A stretch of DNA of 64,000 nt from Mycolicibacterium neoaurum ATCC 25795 (GCF_000691525.1 NZ_JMDW01000003.1:415804-479803); one strand, 5' to 3'. Shown: positions 42,929-51,346, counted from the first letter of the stretch. Made by a program: numbers and translations. The notes: a model not told the origin generated them from the sequence alone.

Positions 42929-43770
42929 CAATGTGATTCCTCTGCCGGCCGCTCGTCATGCGGCGGTGGTGTGGCTGCGTGCGTACGTGCCCGATTGCGC
43001 TGGACGCTCCAGCCCCCGCGCAGTGCGCGGGCGACGGGATCGTCGAAGTAGGCGGCGGCGTCGGCCAAGGTGCTGCGCAGTGATCTCTCGTCCGCAGCGT
43101 CGTCCGGGCCGTTCACGCTGCGCTTGAGTGCGCGGTAGAGCACGCGCGCCTCGGCTGATGCTTGCTCGGCGACGGCGATGGCGGACGGCAGCAGTTGGGC
43201 GGGTTCGACGATCCTGTCGACCAGACCGAGTGCCGCGGCGCGCTGCACACCGAAGAGCTCTCCCGACAACAACATCGTGCGGGCGGCGCGGGCCCCGAGA
43301 ATTCGGATGGCACGCTGGATGCCCTTGTCGGCGGGGAGGAGTCCGTGCTTGATCTCCGGGAAGCCGAACTGTGCATGCTCGACCGCCAATACGGTGTCGC
43401 TGAAGAGTGCGATCTCCATGCCGCCACCGACGCAGTACCCGTTGATGGCACCGATCACCGGACGAGGATACCGGTCCAGCACCACCAGCAACGCGTGGAA
43501 ATCCCGCATTCTTCCGTCGATCTGGTCGGCAGCGACCCCGTCGAGTTCTTTGATGTCACCGCCGGCGCTGAAGAACCGATCACCGTGTCCGGTGAGGACC
43601 ACCGCGGGGGCGTCGGCAGACGCGGTGCGCTCGGCGAAAAGGTGCGTCAGTTCACCGATGACGGAGCGGTTCAGTGCATTGGCAGGCGGGCGGTTCAGCG
43701 TGACCACGAGCACCCCGCCGTGATCGGCGAGTGTGAGCCCGGTCGGCGGCATGTCCTCGGGACTGGTCAT
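42928..43770 (-). CDS. Enoyl-CoA hydratase/isomerase family protein with intact glutamates
   Basis: A 280-residue crotonase. The oxyanion-hole motif is RFFSAGGDIKEL, and both catalytic glutamates of classical hydratases are kept: one in YCVGGGMEIALFSD and one in FGFPEIKHGLLP. It can therefore be expected to hydrate a 2-enoyl-CoA, unlike its operon neighbour. ATG at 43770 is 7 bp from the stop of that neighbour; earlier in-frame codons lie inside the upstream gene. The C-terminal tail (NRARTHAATPPPHDERPAEE) is longer than usual. Confidence 0.9.
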   Translation of the reverse strand: MTSPEDMPPTGLTLADHGGVLVVTLNRPPANALNRSVIGELTHLFAERTASADAPAVVLTGHGDRFFSAGGDIKELDGVAADQIDGRMRDFHALLVVLDRYPRPVIGAINGYCVGGGMEIALFSDTVLAVEHAQFGFPEIKHGLLPADKGIQRAIRILGARAARTMLLSGELFGVQRAAALGLVDRIVEPAQLLPSAIAVAEQASAEARVLYRALKRSVNGPDDAADERSLRSTLADAAAYFDDPVARALRGGWSVQRNRARTHAATPPPHDERPAEESH

Positions 43771-43777
43771 CGTGGGC

Positions 43778-44638
43778 TCAGCCGACGGTGGCGTGGTCGG
43801 CTGCGGTCGATTGCGCGTCGTGGCCACCGGCGGAGGGAAACACCGGCGTGCGCCCCTCGCGGAAGGCTTGCCGAGCTTCGAGGTAATCGGCTCCGGCGAA
43901 CCCGAGGGTCTCCAGGGCCGCTGAAAGCTCCTGTTGAGGAAGCGCGTTGGTGAGCCAGCCGGTATTCAACGAGCGCTTCGTCCAGCGGATGGCCTGTTGG
44001 GATCCGTGTGCGAGGTCGTCGGCGATCGCCAGCGCGCGATCCAGCACGGCCTCGGGGCGTTCGGTGATGCTGACCAGCCCGATGCGCTCGGCTTCACGTC
44101 CGGTGAGGCGTGCCGAGGTCAGCTGGTAGAACTTCGCTTTGGCCATCCCGACCAAGAGCGGCCAGATCAGTGAGGAGTGGTCACCGGCGACGACGCCGAC
44201 CCGAGTGTGGCCGTCCATGAGGATGGCATCTTCGGCCGCGACGCTGATATCGGCAAGCAGCCCCATGGACAGGCCCCAGCCCACGGCCGGACCGTTGATC
44301 GCGGAAATGAGCGGCTTGTCCATGTTGAGCAGCGCGGAAAGGCGGCGTCGTTCCACCTCCATCAGTGCGATTGCGTCGTCCAGACTCGGGTCCGGCTGCG
44401 ATACGTCCATCCCCGTGCAGAATCCGCGGCCGGCACCGGTGATGACGGCAACTTTGGTCAGGGGGTCACGGTCGATATCGACCCAGATATCGGCCATGTA
44501 TTCGAACATGGGCATCGTCAGGGAGTTCAACTGGTCTGGGCGATTCAGCGTGATCAGCAACACCCCGTTGGGCTTTCGCTCGATCAGGATCTCATCGGGG
44601 TAGCGACGGTAGATGTCATCGGCTGCTGTCGTGGTCAT
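43778..44638 (-). CDS. Crotonase-fold protein lacking both hydratase glutamates
   Basis: A 286-residue crotonase-superfamily protein. The oxyanion-hole segment RGFCTGMDVSQPD is present. At the positions of the two catalytic glutamates it has VGWGLSMGL (Ser) and MDGHTRVGVVAGDH (His), so it should not be a simple enoyl-CoA hydratase. Crotonases without these residues carry out other reactions such as hydrolysis, decarboxylation, dehalogenation or ring cleavage. The VRVGVVAGD-type sequence is a recurring mycobacterial subgroup of unknown specificity. Its ATG overlaps the stop of the LLM monooxygenase gene by 4 bp. Confidence 0.88.
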   Translation of the reverse strand: MTTTAADDIYRRYPDEILIERKPNGVLLITLNRPDQLNSLTMPMFEYMADIWVDIDRDPLTKVAVITGAGRGFCTGMDVSQPDPSLDDAIALMEVERRRLSALLNMDKPLISAINGPAVGWGLSMGLLADISVAAEDAILMDGHTRVGVVAGDHSSLIWPLLVGMAKAKFYQLTSARLTGREAERIGLVSITERPEAVLDRALAIADDLAHGSQQAIRWTKRSLNTGWLTNALPQQELSAALETLGFAGADYLEARQAFREGRTPVFPSAGGHDAQSTAADHATVG

Positions 44639-45825
44639 CGGCTTTCTCCAACCTGGATGGTGTTGCCGTTCATGGCATGTGCAGATGTGAACGCTTCGAG
44701 TTCGGCGTAGTGCGCGGGCCGCAGGCCGCGGATGTCGTCCAAGATCGCCTCGGCGGGACGAACCACGGCGCGCGGGTTCTTGAATCGCGGGATGACGTAC
44801 TTGCCGAAAAGCTCGATCGACTTCATCAATTCGGCGTGCGGCAGGCCGTCGATGCGCATGACCAGTGCATCGGCACCGAGATCCGCATACCGCTGGACCT
44901 GCGCTATGCAGTCGTCGGGGTCCCCGACGATGAAACCGGCCGAGTCCTCGAACATGTAGCGCTCATCGCTGAAATCGACGTTCTTGACCGCGCCCATGTA
45001 CTGGTAGTCGGCCGACAGCTTCGACAAGCGCTCATAGGCGTCTGTCGATAGTGCGACCGTCTCGGTCAGGTGGCGCGCCCATTGATGGGCCTCCTCGCGC
45101 GTTTGTGCGCAGTGCATGCCGCCGGCAACGGCCACCAGCTTTTCGGCCTGGAGGGGATAGGTGTGGGTGGCCGAGGAAAGGGCCTCGTCGTAGATGCCGA
45201 GCATGTTCTCCAGGAAATCGAATCCCAGGTAGAAGCCACCGACGATGGCGCCGACGCCGAGTTCCGCTGCAGCTCTGACGGATTCGGGGCTTCCGGTCGC
45301 CATGTGAATCGGCGGATAGGGTGTTTGGATTCCTCTGGGGACCAGGCCGCGCGGCGGAATCTTGTAGTGCTCGCCCACGAAGGAGAAAATGTCGTTGTGT
45401 AACGCGCGGCGGATCACCTCGAGACCTTCGAGCTGCTGCGCCTTGTTCTCGGCCGGCGACACTTCGAACGCGCGTAGGGCGAGGGTGGTGTTGCCCCGCC
45501 CGACACCGAGCTCGACCCTGCCGTTGGACAGGATGTCCTCGGTGGCCAGTCGCTCAGCGACCCGGAGGGCGTGGTTGATGCGCGTCGGCAACAGGGTGAC
45601 CAGGTGGACGAATCTGATCCTGCTGGTCAGCGCCATCAGGTAGGGGTAGATGACCTCGGGTGCGGACGTGGTGGCAGTGCCGATCGCCACGTGCTGCTCC
45701 GATGTGCCGAACGCGTCGAAACCCACTTCCTCGGCCAGTAGTACCTCGTCTATCAATTCTCGGTACCGATGCTCGTGGGTGTGACCCGGCGCCGTCTCGG
45801 CTTCGCTCATGAAGATGAACCGCAT
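44635..45825 (-). CDS. LLM-class (luciferase-like) flavin-dependent monooxygenase, operon gene 1
   Basis: A 396-residue TIM-barrel enzyme of the bacterial luciferase-like family. Typical stretches are EEVGFDAFGTSEQH, RIRFVHLVTLLP, LSNGRVELGVGRGNT and PIHMATGSPES. The luciferase/alkanal-type SEQH pattern favours an FMN-dependent oxygenase over an F420 enzyme, and the flavin reductase in the same operon supports this, though F420 cannot be excluded in mycobacteria. The first gene of the operon, it probably starts the pathway by oxygenating the substrate. ATG at 45825 with AAGGATC upstream was chosen; upstream in-frame codons fall in the promoter. Confidence 0.9.
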   Translation of the reverse strand: MRFIFMSEAETAPGHTHEHRYRELIDEVLLAEEVGFDAFGTSEQHVAIGTATTSAPEVIYPYLMALTSRIRFVHLVTLLPTRINHALRVAERLATEDILSNGRVELGVGRGNTTLALRAFEVSPAENKAQQLEGLEVIRRALHNDIFSFVGEHYKIPPRGLVPRGIQTPYPPIHMATGSPESVRAAAELGVGAIVGGFYLGFDFLENMLGIYDEALSSATHTYPLQAEKLVAVAGGMHCAQTREEAHQWARHLTETVALSTDAYERLSKLSADYQYMGAVKNVDFSDERYMFEDSAGFIVGDPDDCIAQVQRYADLGADALVMRIDGLPHAELMKSIELFGKYVIPRFKNPRAVVRPAEAILDDIRGLRPAHYAELEAFTSAHAMNGNTIQVGESR

Positions 45826-45856
45826 CGTTAGATCCTTCCGCGTGTGAGTGATCATT

Positions 45857-45885
45857 AACCTATGACCAAGGAAGAGCGCTGTCAA
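45857..45885 (-). promoter_or_regulatory. Promoter of the nine-gene LLM operon
   Basis: On the minus strand TTGACA (45885-45880) and TAGGTT (45862-45857) are separated by 17 bp and lie about 32 bp upstream of the LLM ATG, so the leader is short. A GTTAAT half-site overlaps the -10. The same hexamers with the same spacing occur upstream of the MFS gene at 48465-48493. Confidence 0.62.
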
Positions 45886-46024
45886 TGCCGAAATCCGAAG
45901 CCCGGCGGTGTCATGTACCGATCAGATGCATTAAGCCTGTAAAAAGCCTATTTGCCGGTTCAATTTGCACAGTCTCAACGTGCGTGAGGGTGGTCGTTCC
46001 GCGCCGAAGCCGACATCCTGTGAT

Positions 46025-46042
46025 GTTAATGCGTGTTAACGT
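46025..46042 (+). promoter_or_regulatory. Bipartite motif GTTAAT-N4-GTTAACGT, site 1
   Basis: GTTAAT (46025-46030) and GTTAACGT (46035-46042) are separated by 4 bp (GCGT). The identical arrangement occurs at 48631-48648. The GTTAAC core is palindromic, as expected for a TetR-type dimer site. It lies about 117 bp before the tetR ATG and 140 bp upstream of the LLM operon promoter. Confidence 0.6.
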
Positions 46043-46158
46043 GCGAGTCATGATGAGATCGCCGAAGGACGCGTCTACCACGCAGAGCGGGAGCCGAGCG
46101 GGTTTCGGGTCGGCCACGATGCGGAGCATCGGTGTTCCCGGGGTTACCGTGTGGAGCT

Positions 46159-46755
46159 ATGAGATCTGAGAAGGGGGCAGCCGAGGCCACCGCGACCGAT
46201 TCGCCGCGGCGGGAGAAGCTGCTCGCGGTTGCCGCAGAATTGTTTCTGCACAACGGTTACGACTCGGTCACCGTGGAGATGATCTGCGCGAAGGCCGGTA
46301 TTTCCGGCCCCGCGCTCTACCGGCATTTTCAGAACAAGCAGGCGCTGCTCATCGCGGTGGTGGAAAAAGACCTGAAATCCCTTCATCGGTTTGCGCGCGA
46401 GACGGTGGAGTCCCAGCCGGATCCGGCGACAGCTCTGGCGATCATGGTGGAGCATCACATCTTGTCCGTCATCGACGCGCCGCCGACGCCACTGATCTTT
46501 CACAAGAACGAGCACGCGTTTCCCGAGGCGGATCGCCGACGGATCCGCCGCGAGATGAATTTGTATGCCGAAGAGTGGATCTCGACGGTATCGCCACTGC
46601 GGCCGGACCTATCCGAACCGCAGGTTCGCCTGCTCACCCAGTCCGTGTTCTCCATGCTCAATGCGGTGTCCACCCTGAACAAGGGGCTCGACCACGGGGC
46701 CATCGTGTCGACGATGTCCTACGCAGCGATCCAGGCGCTCACCGCGATTCCGTAG
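46159..46755 (+). CDS. TetR-family regulator of the accessory island
   Basis: A 198-residue TetR protein. The helix-turn-helix is at LLAVAAELFLHNGYDSVTVEMICAKAGISGPALYRHFQNKQALL, with a ligand domain behind it (HKNEHAFPEADRRRIRREMNLY). It is divergent from the nine-gene LLM operon and convergent with the MFS gene (7-bp gap), so it is the natural candidate for the protein that binds the GTTAAT-N4-GTTAACGT sites and responds to a pathway acyl-CoA or substrate. ATG at 46159 has GGAG close upstream. Confidence 0.9.
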   Translation: MRSEKGAAEATATDSPRREKLLAVAAELFLHNGYDSVTVEMICAKAGISGPALYRHFQNKQALLIAVVEKDLKSLHRFARETVESQPDPATALAIMVEHHILSVIDAPPTPLIFHKNEHAFPEADRRRIRREMNLYAEEWISTVSPLRPDLSEPQVRLLTQSVFSMLNAVSTLNKGLDHGAIVSTMSYAAIQALTAIP

Positions 46756-46762
46756 AACGGCG

Positions 46763-48196
46763 CTATTGCAGGCCTGGAAGGTGGTCGGAAGTCTTCGGCG
46801 CGCGGACCGCCAGGACAAGCACAAGGGTCGCGATCGCCAGGGTGCCTGAGGCGGCCCACGATATGGCGAATGCATTCCAGCTCGGCACCGCATCCGGGTC
46901 CACGGTGAGCACGGCGCCGGATACCTGGGCGCCGACGGTTCCCGCAACGGCTTGAATCGCGAAGTTCAATCCGTTGAACTGCGTGACCTTGTCGGCCGGG
47001 ACGCCATTGATGACGAGGTTCAGGGATTGGGTCATCGCGACACTCAGCCCGAAGTTCACGGCCAAGGTGGCGATGAAGATGACCGCGATGCTGCCGCGGT
47101 GTCCCATCGTCAGCATCACCAGCGCGCCCGCGATGATCGCGATCGGACCGATCGACGACGGGATTCGGGAACCGATGGCTCTGTCCAGGGCGGAAATGAA
47201 CGGGGCGGTGAGGCCTATCAGCATCGCCGACACCAGCAGCAGGGCGGTCACCGTCGCCGAGGCGCCAAGGCCGTAACCGGTCGACGCGGGCAACTGCATC
47301 TGCATGGGGACGCAGAAGAGAATTGCGTTGATGCAGTAGCCGGCCAAGAACATCAGCCCGGATGCGGCCACCACGGTGAAACTGCGCATCAGCCGCAGAT
47401 CGACGAGGGGTTCGTCCACCGCCAGTTCGACGAGGACAAAGAGAAAGAGGGTGCCGACCCCGGCGCCGAGCAAGAGGAAGAATCCGGGTGACGACCAGCC
47501 CCACGAGGGCGCGAACGTCAGCGCGAGCAAGACCGCCGCAAGGCCCAAGGCCAGCAACGCGCCACCGACCAGGTCCACGCGGGCCCGCCCGTCGCCGGTC
47601 CTCGGCGTCGGGGGGACGAGGAGCCAGACGGCGGTCATGCACGCTAGCAAGGCCAGGAACGGCACCCAGAACAACCAGCGATAGGAGAGATGGTCGGCGA
47701 TCGGACCGGCAATCATGGTTCCGGCCGCGGTGCTGCCAAAAATGGCTCCGACCATCAAACCGTTGGCATGTTTGGTCCTGGCTTCACCTTGTGTGTCACG
47801 AATGATGCCGATGGCCAGCGGGGCGGTGCTCAGCCCGATGCCCTGCAAGAGCTGGCCCGCGATCAACATCTCGATGGAGATCGAGAGCGCCGATATCAGC
47901 GTTCCCGCGGCGACGATCGCCAGTACGCCCAGCAGTGCCCTGCGCTTGTCCCATACTTCGCCGAGTCGGCTCACGAACGGTGTCGCGATGGTGCCGGTCA
48001 GCAGTACGCCGGTGAGGACCCATGAAATCGTGGAACTGGGCACGTGGAATTCGTTCTGCAAGATCGGCAGTGCCGGTGGCGTCACCGATTCGTTGAGGCC
48101 CTTGAACGCCGCGACGCACGAAACCGCCGTCGCGATGATGGCGCTTGCCCGTGCTCCGTTTTTGTGGTCCGCCGTGCGCAGTTCACGTAGATGCAT
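46763..48196 (-). CDS. MFS transporter (DHA2-like, multidrug/metabolite)
   Basis: A 477-residue membrane protein with about 14 hydrophobic helices. The N-terminal half carries the MFS motifs WVLTGVLLTGTIATPFVSRLGEVWDKRR (motif A region) and GQLLQGIGLSTAPLAIGIIRD, typical of DHA2 drug/H+ antiporters. In context it more likely exports or imports the island's substrate or product. ATG at 48196; a promoter similar to that of the LLM operon lies about 270 bp upstream, implying a long leader. It is convergent with the tetR gene. Confidence 0.9.
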   Translation of the reverse strand: MHLRELRTADHKNGARASAIIATAVSCVAAFKGLNESVTPPALPILQNEFHVPSSTISWVLTGVLLTGTIATPFVSRLGEVWDKRRALLGVLAIVAAGTLISALSISIEMLIAGQLLQGIGLSTAPLAIGIIRDTQGEARTKHANGLMVGAIFGSTAAGTMIAGPIADHLSYRWLFWVPFLALLACMTAVWLLVPPTPRTGDGRARVDLVGGALLALGLAAVLLALTFAPSWGWSSPGFFLLLGAGVGTLFLFVLVELAVDEPLVDLRLMRSFTVVAASGLMFLAGYCINAILFCVPMQMQLPASTGYGLGASATVTALLLVSAMLIGLTAPFISALDRAIGSRIPSSIGPIAIIAGALVMLTMGHRGSIAVIFIATLAVNFGLSVAMTQSLNLVINGVPADKVTQFNGLNFAIQAVAGTVGAQVSGAVLTVDPDAVPSWNAFAISWAASGTLAIATLVLVLAVRAPKTSDHLPGLQ

Positions 48197-48464
48197 GAAG
48201 CTTGTCCTCGTCAGTCATGGTCATTGAGTTACGGGGCGAATGTGTTGGGCGGTCGACGCCGGAATCGTCGGGCCTCGGCGTGCTGCGCCGTCAACCGGCA
48301 GTGACGTGTCCACCGTCGTGATGCTCTGGTGGTCACCGACCACAACGAACTGCCGAAGTCCGACGAGAGCATCGGGACAGCCTGTCTGGTAACGCTTCTC
48401 GCCATACCGGGACGGCCGGCAGTGCCTGGATGGAAATGGCATCCAGCGAATGTGATGTAGAACT

Positions 48465-48493
48465 AACCTAGGGTTGCAGTGTGACGTTGTCAA
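48465..48493 (-). promoter_or_regulatory. Promoter of the MFS transporter gene
   Basis: On the minus strand TTGACA (48493-48488) and TAGGTT (48470-48465) with 17 bp between, the same hexamers and spacing as the LLM operon promoter. The predicted leader to the MFS ATG is about 260 nt and contains two small hairpins. Confidence 0.55.
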
Positions 48494-48630
48494 CACTGAG
48501 GTCGATCCGGGCGCCGAAAGGCGAGACCATCGACGGAAATGCGCTATTGAACAGCCTTTTTCGCCTCGATGGGCCGGTTGTCACGTCTGTGTATGGAACA
48601 CGCGTATCGCGTCGACCGCGTTCCCTTGAG

Positions 48631-48648
48631 GTTAATAGACGTTAACGT
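48631..48648 (+). promoter_or_regulatory. Bipartite motif GTTAAT-N4-GTTAACGT, site 2
   Basis: GTTAAT (48631-48636) and GTTAACGT (48641-48648) are separated by 4 bp (AGAC). The second half sits in a perfect 14-bp palindrome, AGACGTTAACGTCT (48637-48650). It lies between the MFS promoter and the E1 gene and duplicates the arrangement found beside the tetR gene. Confidence 0.65.
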
Positions 48649-48983
48649 CTCATCGACGTGGCTGCCGTGCGACGGCCCGGTGCCAGACACTCGACCAGAT
48701 CGGTCGATGGCGTACTGCTGTGGCATTGTGACAACGCCGTCCGGGTGGCGGACCCAGATGGTGCGCAGATTGCTCAATGCGCGCGGTCGGTATTGCCCGG
48801 AGTGCGATCCCATGGTCAACTGAACACCGATTTCTCGCAACGGATCTCGAGATCATCCGCAATGGAGAACAGCCACTGCGACGTGGCCCGCCGGGGGACC
48901 GCGTACCTGTCACGTCCGATCGATCCCACTCACCACGATGTCCGAGGTGGGTCTGATCTCCATACATACAGGCAAGGATCACA

Positions 48984-51329
48984 ATGATGAACGGTGTTCG
49001 CACGATCGACCCGGCCGCGTCGCTGCAGGCGTCGGGAGCCGTGGATCGAGAAGCTCTGGTGGAGATCGAGAAACGCGTCCTCTGGTTGTCGACGGCGATG
49101 GTCCATCATGCCAACCGGGTTCGTCCCAATCCCACGGGGCTGAAGGTCGGCGGTCACCAGGCGTCGTGTGCCTCGATGGTGTCGATCATGACCTCGTTGT
49201 GGTTCGAACAGCTGCGGCCGGGCGACCGGGTCTCGGTGAAGCCCCACGCGTCGCCCGTGTTGCACGGCATCAACTATCTGCTCGGTGAGCTGGCGGAGAA
49301 GTACCTCACGACGCTCCGGGAGTTCGGCGGCCTGCAGTCGTACCCGAGCAGGGCGAAAGACCCTGATCCGGTCGACTATTCGACAGGATCGGTGGGCATC
49401 GGCGCGACGGCGCCGATCTGGGGTGCCATTGCCCGACGCTACGTGGACACCGTGTTCGGTGATGCCGGCACAGGTCGGCAGTACTCGCTGGTCGGCGACG
49501 CCGAGCTCGATGAGGGTGCGGTGTGGGAGGCGATCCTCGACACGTCGGTGGCCGAACTCGGCGAAATCGTCTGGATCGTCGATCTGAACCGGCAGTCTCT
49601 GGACCGCGTGGTGCCGAACATCGCGGCGGGCCGTCTGGAGGCGATGTTCTCGGCCGCCGGGTGGCAGGTGATCACCGTGATGTTCGGCAGACTCCTGGAG
49701 GATCTGTTCACGCGGGCCGGTGGACGCGCATTGCGCTCCCGAATCCTCACCATGCCCAACCCGGAATACCAGCGTTTGTTGCGCTGTGATGCCGCTGCGC
49801 TTCGGGTTCGTCTGCCCGGCAATGGTTCTGATGCGGGCGAGATCGCGTCGTTGTTGGACGACCTCGATGACGACACGCTTCTGCGGGCGATCCGGAATCT
49901 CGGCGGCCATGATCTCGACACGCTGCGTGGGGCGTACGAACAGATCGACGACACCCGACCCACCGTGATCATCGCCTACACCATCAAGGGACACCGGTTG
50001 CCCACCCAGGGTCACCCGCAGAACCATTCGTCACTGTTGACGATCGAGCAGTATGAACAGTTGGCGGCCGAACTCGGCATGGATCCTGCACACCCGTGGG
50101 TGCGCTTCGATCCGGACAGCATCCCCGGTCGAGTCTGTGCTGCCGCTGCGCAGCGGTTGCACCGAGAGTCCGTCGAGTTGGTCACCGCGCCGGTCATTCC
50201 GGCGGACATCGGCCGCACCCCGGCCGGGGTGTCGACGACGCAGGCCGCGCTGGGACGAGCGCTGCTCGATCTGTCCCGGCTGGCTCCGGATGCGGCCAAA
50301 CGTGTGGTCACCGTCAGTCCGGATGTGTCGTCTACCACCAACCTGGCGGGTTGGCTGAACAAGGTGGGCGTGTGGTCGCCGAACGAACGGCGAAACTGGT
50401 TCGACGACGACGCCGAAACCATCATGCACTGGCGGGAGAAGCCCACTGGACAACACATGGAACTCGGTATCGCCGAGACGAATCTGGTCGGATTGATGGG
50501 CGAGCTGGGGGCCACCTGGAGTCGGTGGGGGCAGCCGCTGTTCCCGATCGGCGTGATGTACGACCCTTTCGTCGAGCGCGCCCTCGAACCGTGGTCCTAC
50601 GGCATCTACGCGGGCGGGCAGTCGATCCTGGTCGGGACGCCGTCGGGGGTCACCCTCGCTGCCGAGGGCGGCGCGCACCAGTCGATCAAGACCCCCTCGA
50701 TCGGAATCGAGCAGCCCGGCTGTGTCAGCTACGAGCCGGCCTTCGCGGTCGACGTCGAATGGACGCTGCTCGACAGCATTTCGCGGTTGGGACGTCCGGA
50801 CGGATCGTCCTCGTATCTGCGCCTGTCGACCCGCCCCGTCGACCAGACTCTGGCCGGGGTCCCGACGGATCCGGCGGCGCGAGAACGGCGACGGCGTCAG
50901 GTTGTCGCCGGTGCCTATCCGCTCCGCCGGGCCGAGCAGCCTGCGGTCATGTTGGTCGGAGTGGGAGCGGTGATCACCGAGACTCTCGCTGCCGCCGATC
51001 GGTTGGCGGAGTTGGGTCTCGATGCCGACGTCGTATGTGTGACCAGCGCCGGGCTGTTGTTCGAGGCGGTGCAAGCGCGCCGCGGTCTGGCAGACGGGCC
51101 GTCGTGGATCCTGGATCAGGTGTTTCCGCCCGACAGGGCAGTACCCATGGTGACGGCGCTGGACGGGCACCCGCACACCTTGGCGTTCTTGGCAGGGATC
51201 AATCGTGTTCCGGCCGCAGCGCTCGGCGTCACACGATTCGGACAGGTCGGATCCCTCGACGATGTCTACCGCTATCACGGTATCGACACGGACAGCATCG
51301 TTCGCGCCGCGCTAGACCTCGTCGACTGA
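48984..51329 (+). CDS. AceE-like (homodimeric-type) thiamine-diphosphate E1 enzyme, copy 2
   Basis: A 781-residue E1 of the AceE branch, closely similar over its whole length to the protein encoded at 9299-11629 (shared blocks include GLKVGGHQAS, GDAELDEGAVWEAILD, MELGIAETNLVGL and YAGGQSILVGTPSGV). It decarboxylates a 2-oxoacid and passes the acyl group to the lipoyl arm of an E2; the E2 gene lies 17 bp downstream. Compared with E. coli AceE it lacks about 48 N-terminal residues (His58 aligns with His106), the part that normally docks on E2. The thiamine-diphosphate motif is GDAELDEG rather than GDGEMDE. ATG at 48984 or 48987. Probably under the island's TetR-type control. Confidence 0.87.
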   Translation: MMNGVRTIDPAASLQASGAVDREALVEIEKRVLWLSTAMVHHANRVRPNPTGLKVGGHQASCASMVSIMTSLWFEQLRPGDRVSVKPHASPVLHGINYLLGELAEKYLTTLREFGGLQSYPSRAKDPDPVDYSTGSVGIGATAPIWGAIARRYVDTVFGDAGTGRQYSLVGDAELDEGAVWEAILDTSVAELGEIVWIVDLNRQSLDRVVPNIAAGRLEAMFSAAGWQVITVMFGRLLEDLFTRAGGRALRSRILTMPNPEYQRLLRCDAAALRVRLPGNGSDAGEIASLLDDLDDDTLLRAIRNLGGHDLDTLRGAYEQIDDTRPTVIIAYTIKGHRLPTQGHPQNHSSLLTIEQYEQLAAELGMDPAHPWVRFDPDSIPGRVCAAAAQRLHRESVELVTAPVIPADIGRTPAGVSTTQAALGRALLDLSRLAPDAAKRVVTVSPDVSSTTNLAGWLNKVGVWSPNERRNWFDDDAETIMHWREKPTGQHMELGIAETNLVGLMGELGATWSRWGQPLFPIGVMYDPFVERALEPWSYGIYAGGQSILVGTPSGVTLAAEGGAHQSIKTPSIGIEQPGCVSYEPAFAVDVEWTLLDSISRLGRPDGSSSYLRLSTRPVDQTLAGVPTDPAARERRRRQVVAGAYPLRRAEQPAVMLVGVGAVITETLAAADRLAELGLDADVVCVTSAGLLFEAVQARRGLADGPSWILDQVFPPDRAVPMVTALDGHPHTLAFLAGINRVPAAALGVTRFGQVGSLDDVYRYHGIDTDSIVRAALDLVD

Positions 51330-51346
51330 GAAAAGGGACCACTGGC

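Larger units (their letters stand above)
45826..46158. other. 333-bp divergent control region between LLM operon and tetR
   Basis: No gene is supported here. It holds the operon promoter on the minus strand (45857-45885), a GTTAAT half-motif on that strand overlapping its -10, the bipartite motif at 46025-46042, and the unlocated promoter of the tetR gene. A short plus-strand reading frame from 45885 has no coding character. Confidence 0.7.
48197..48983. other. 787-bp non-coding control region between MFS and E1/E2 genes
   Basis: No gene is convincingly supported. It contains the MFS promoter (48465-48493, minus), a hairpin in the MFS leader with arms CTGGATG/CATCCAG (48426-48446), a small GTGGTC/GACCAC hairpin (48329-48343) and the bipartite motif at 48631-48648 on the E1 side. 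Two short frames exist, an 84-codon one at 48569-48823 (+) and a 73-codon one from about 48442 down to 48221 (-, inside the MFS leader), but neither resembles known protein. Confidence 0.65.

Noticed and set aside
48569..48823. 84-codon plus-strand frame between the MFS and E1 genes
   Set aside because: No ribosome-binding site, mixed codon use and it spans the regulatory palindrome; treated as non-coding.
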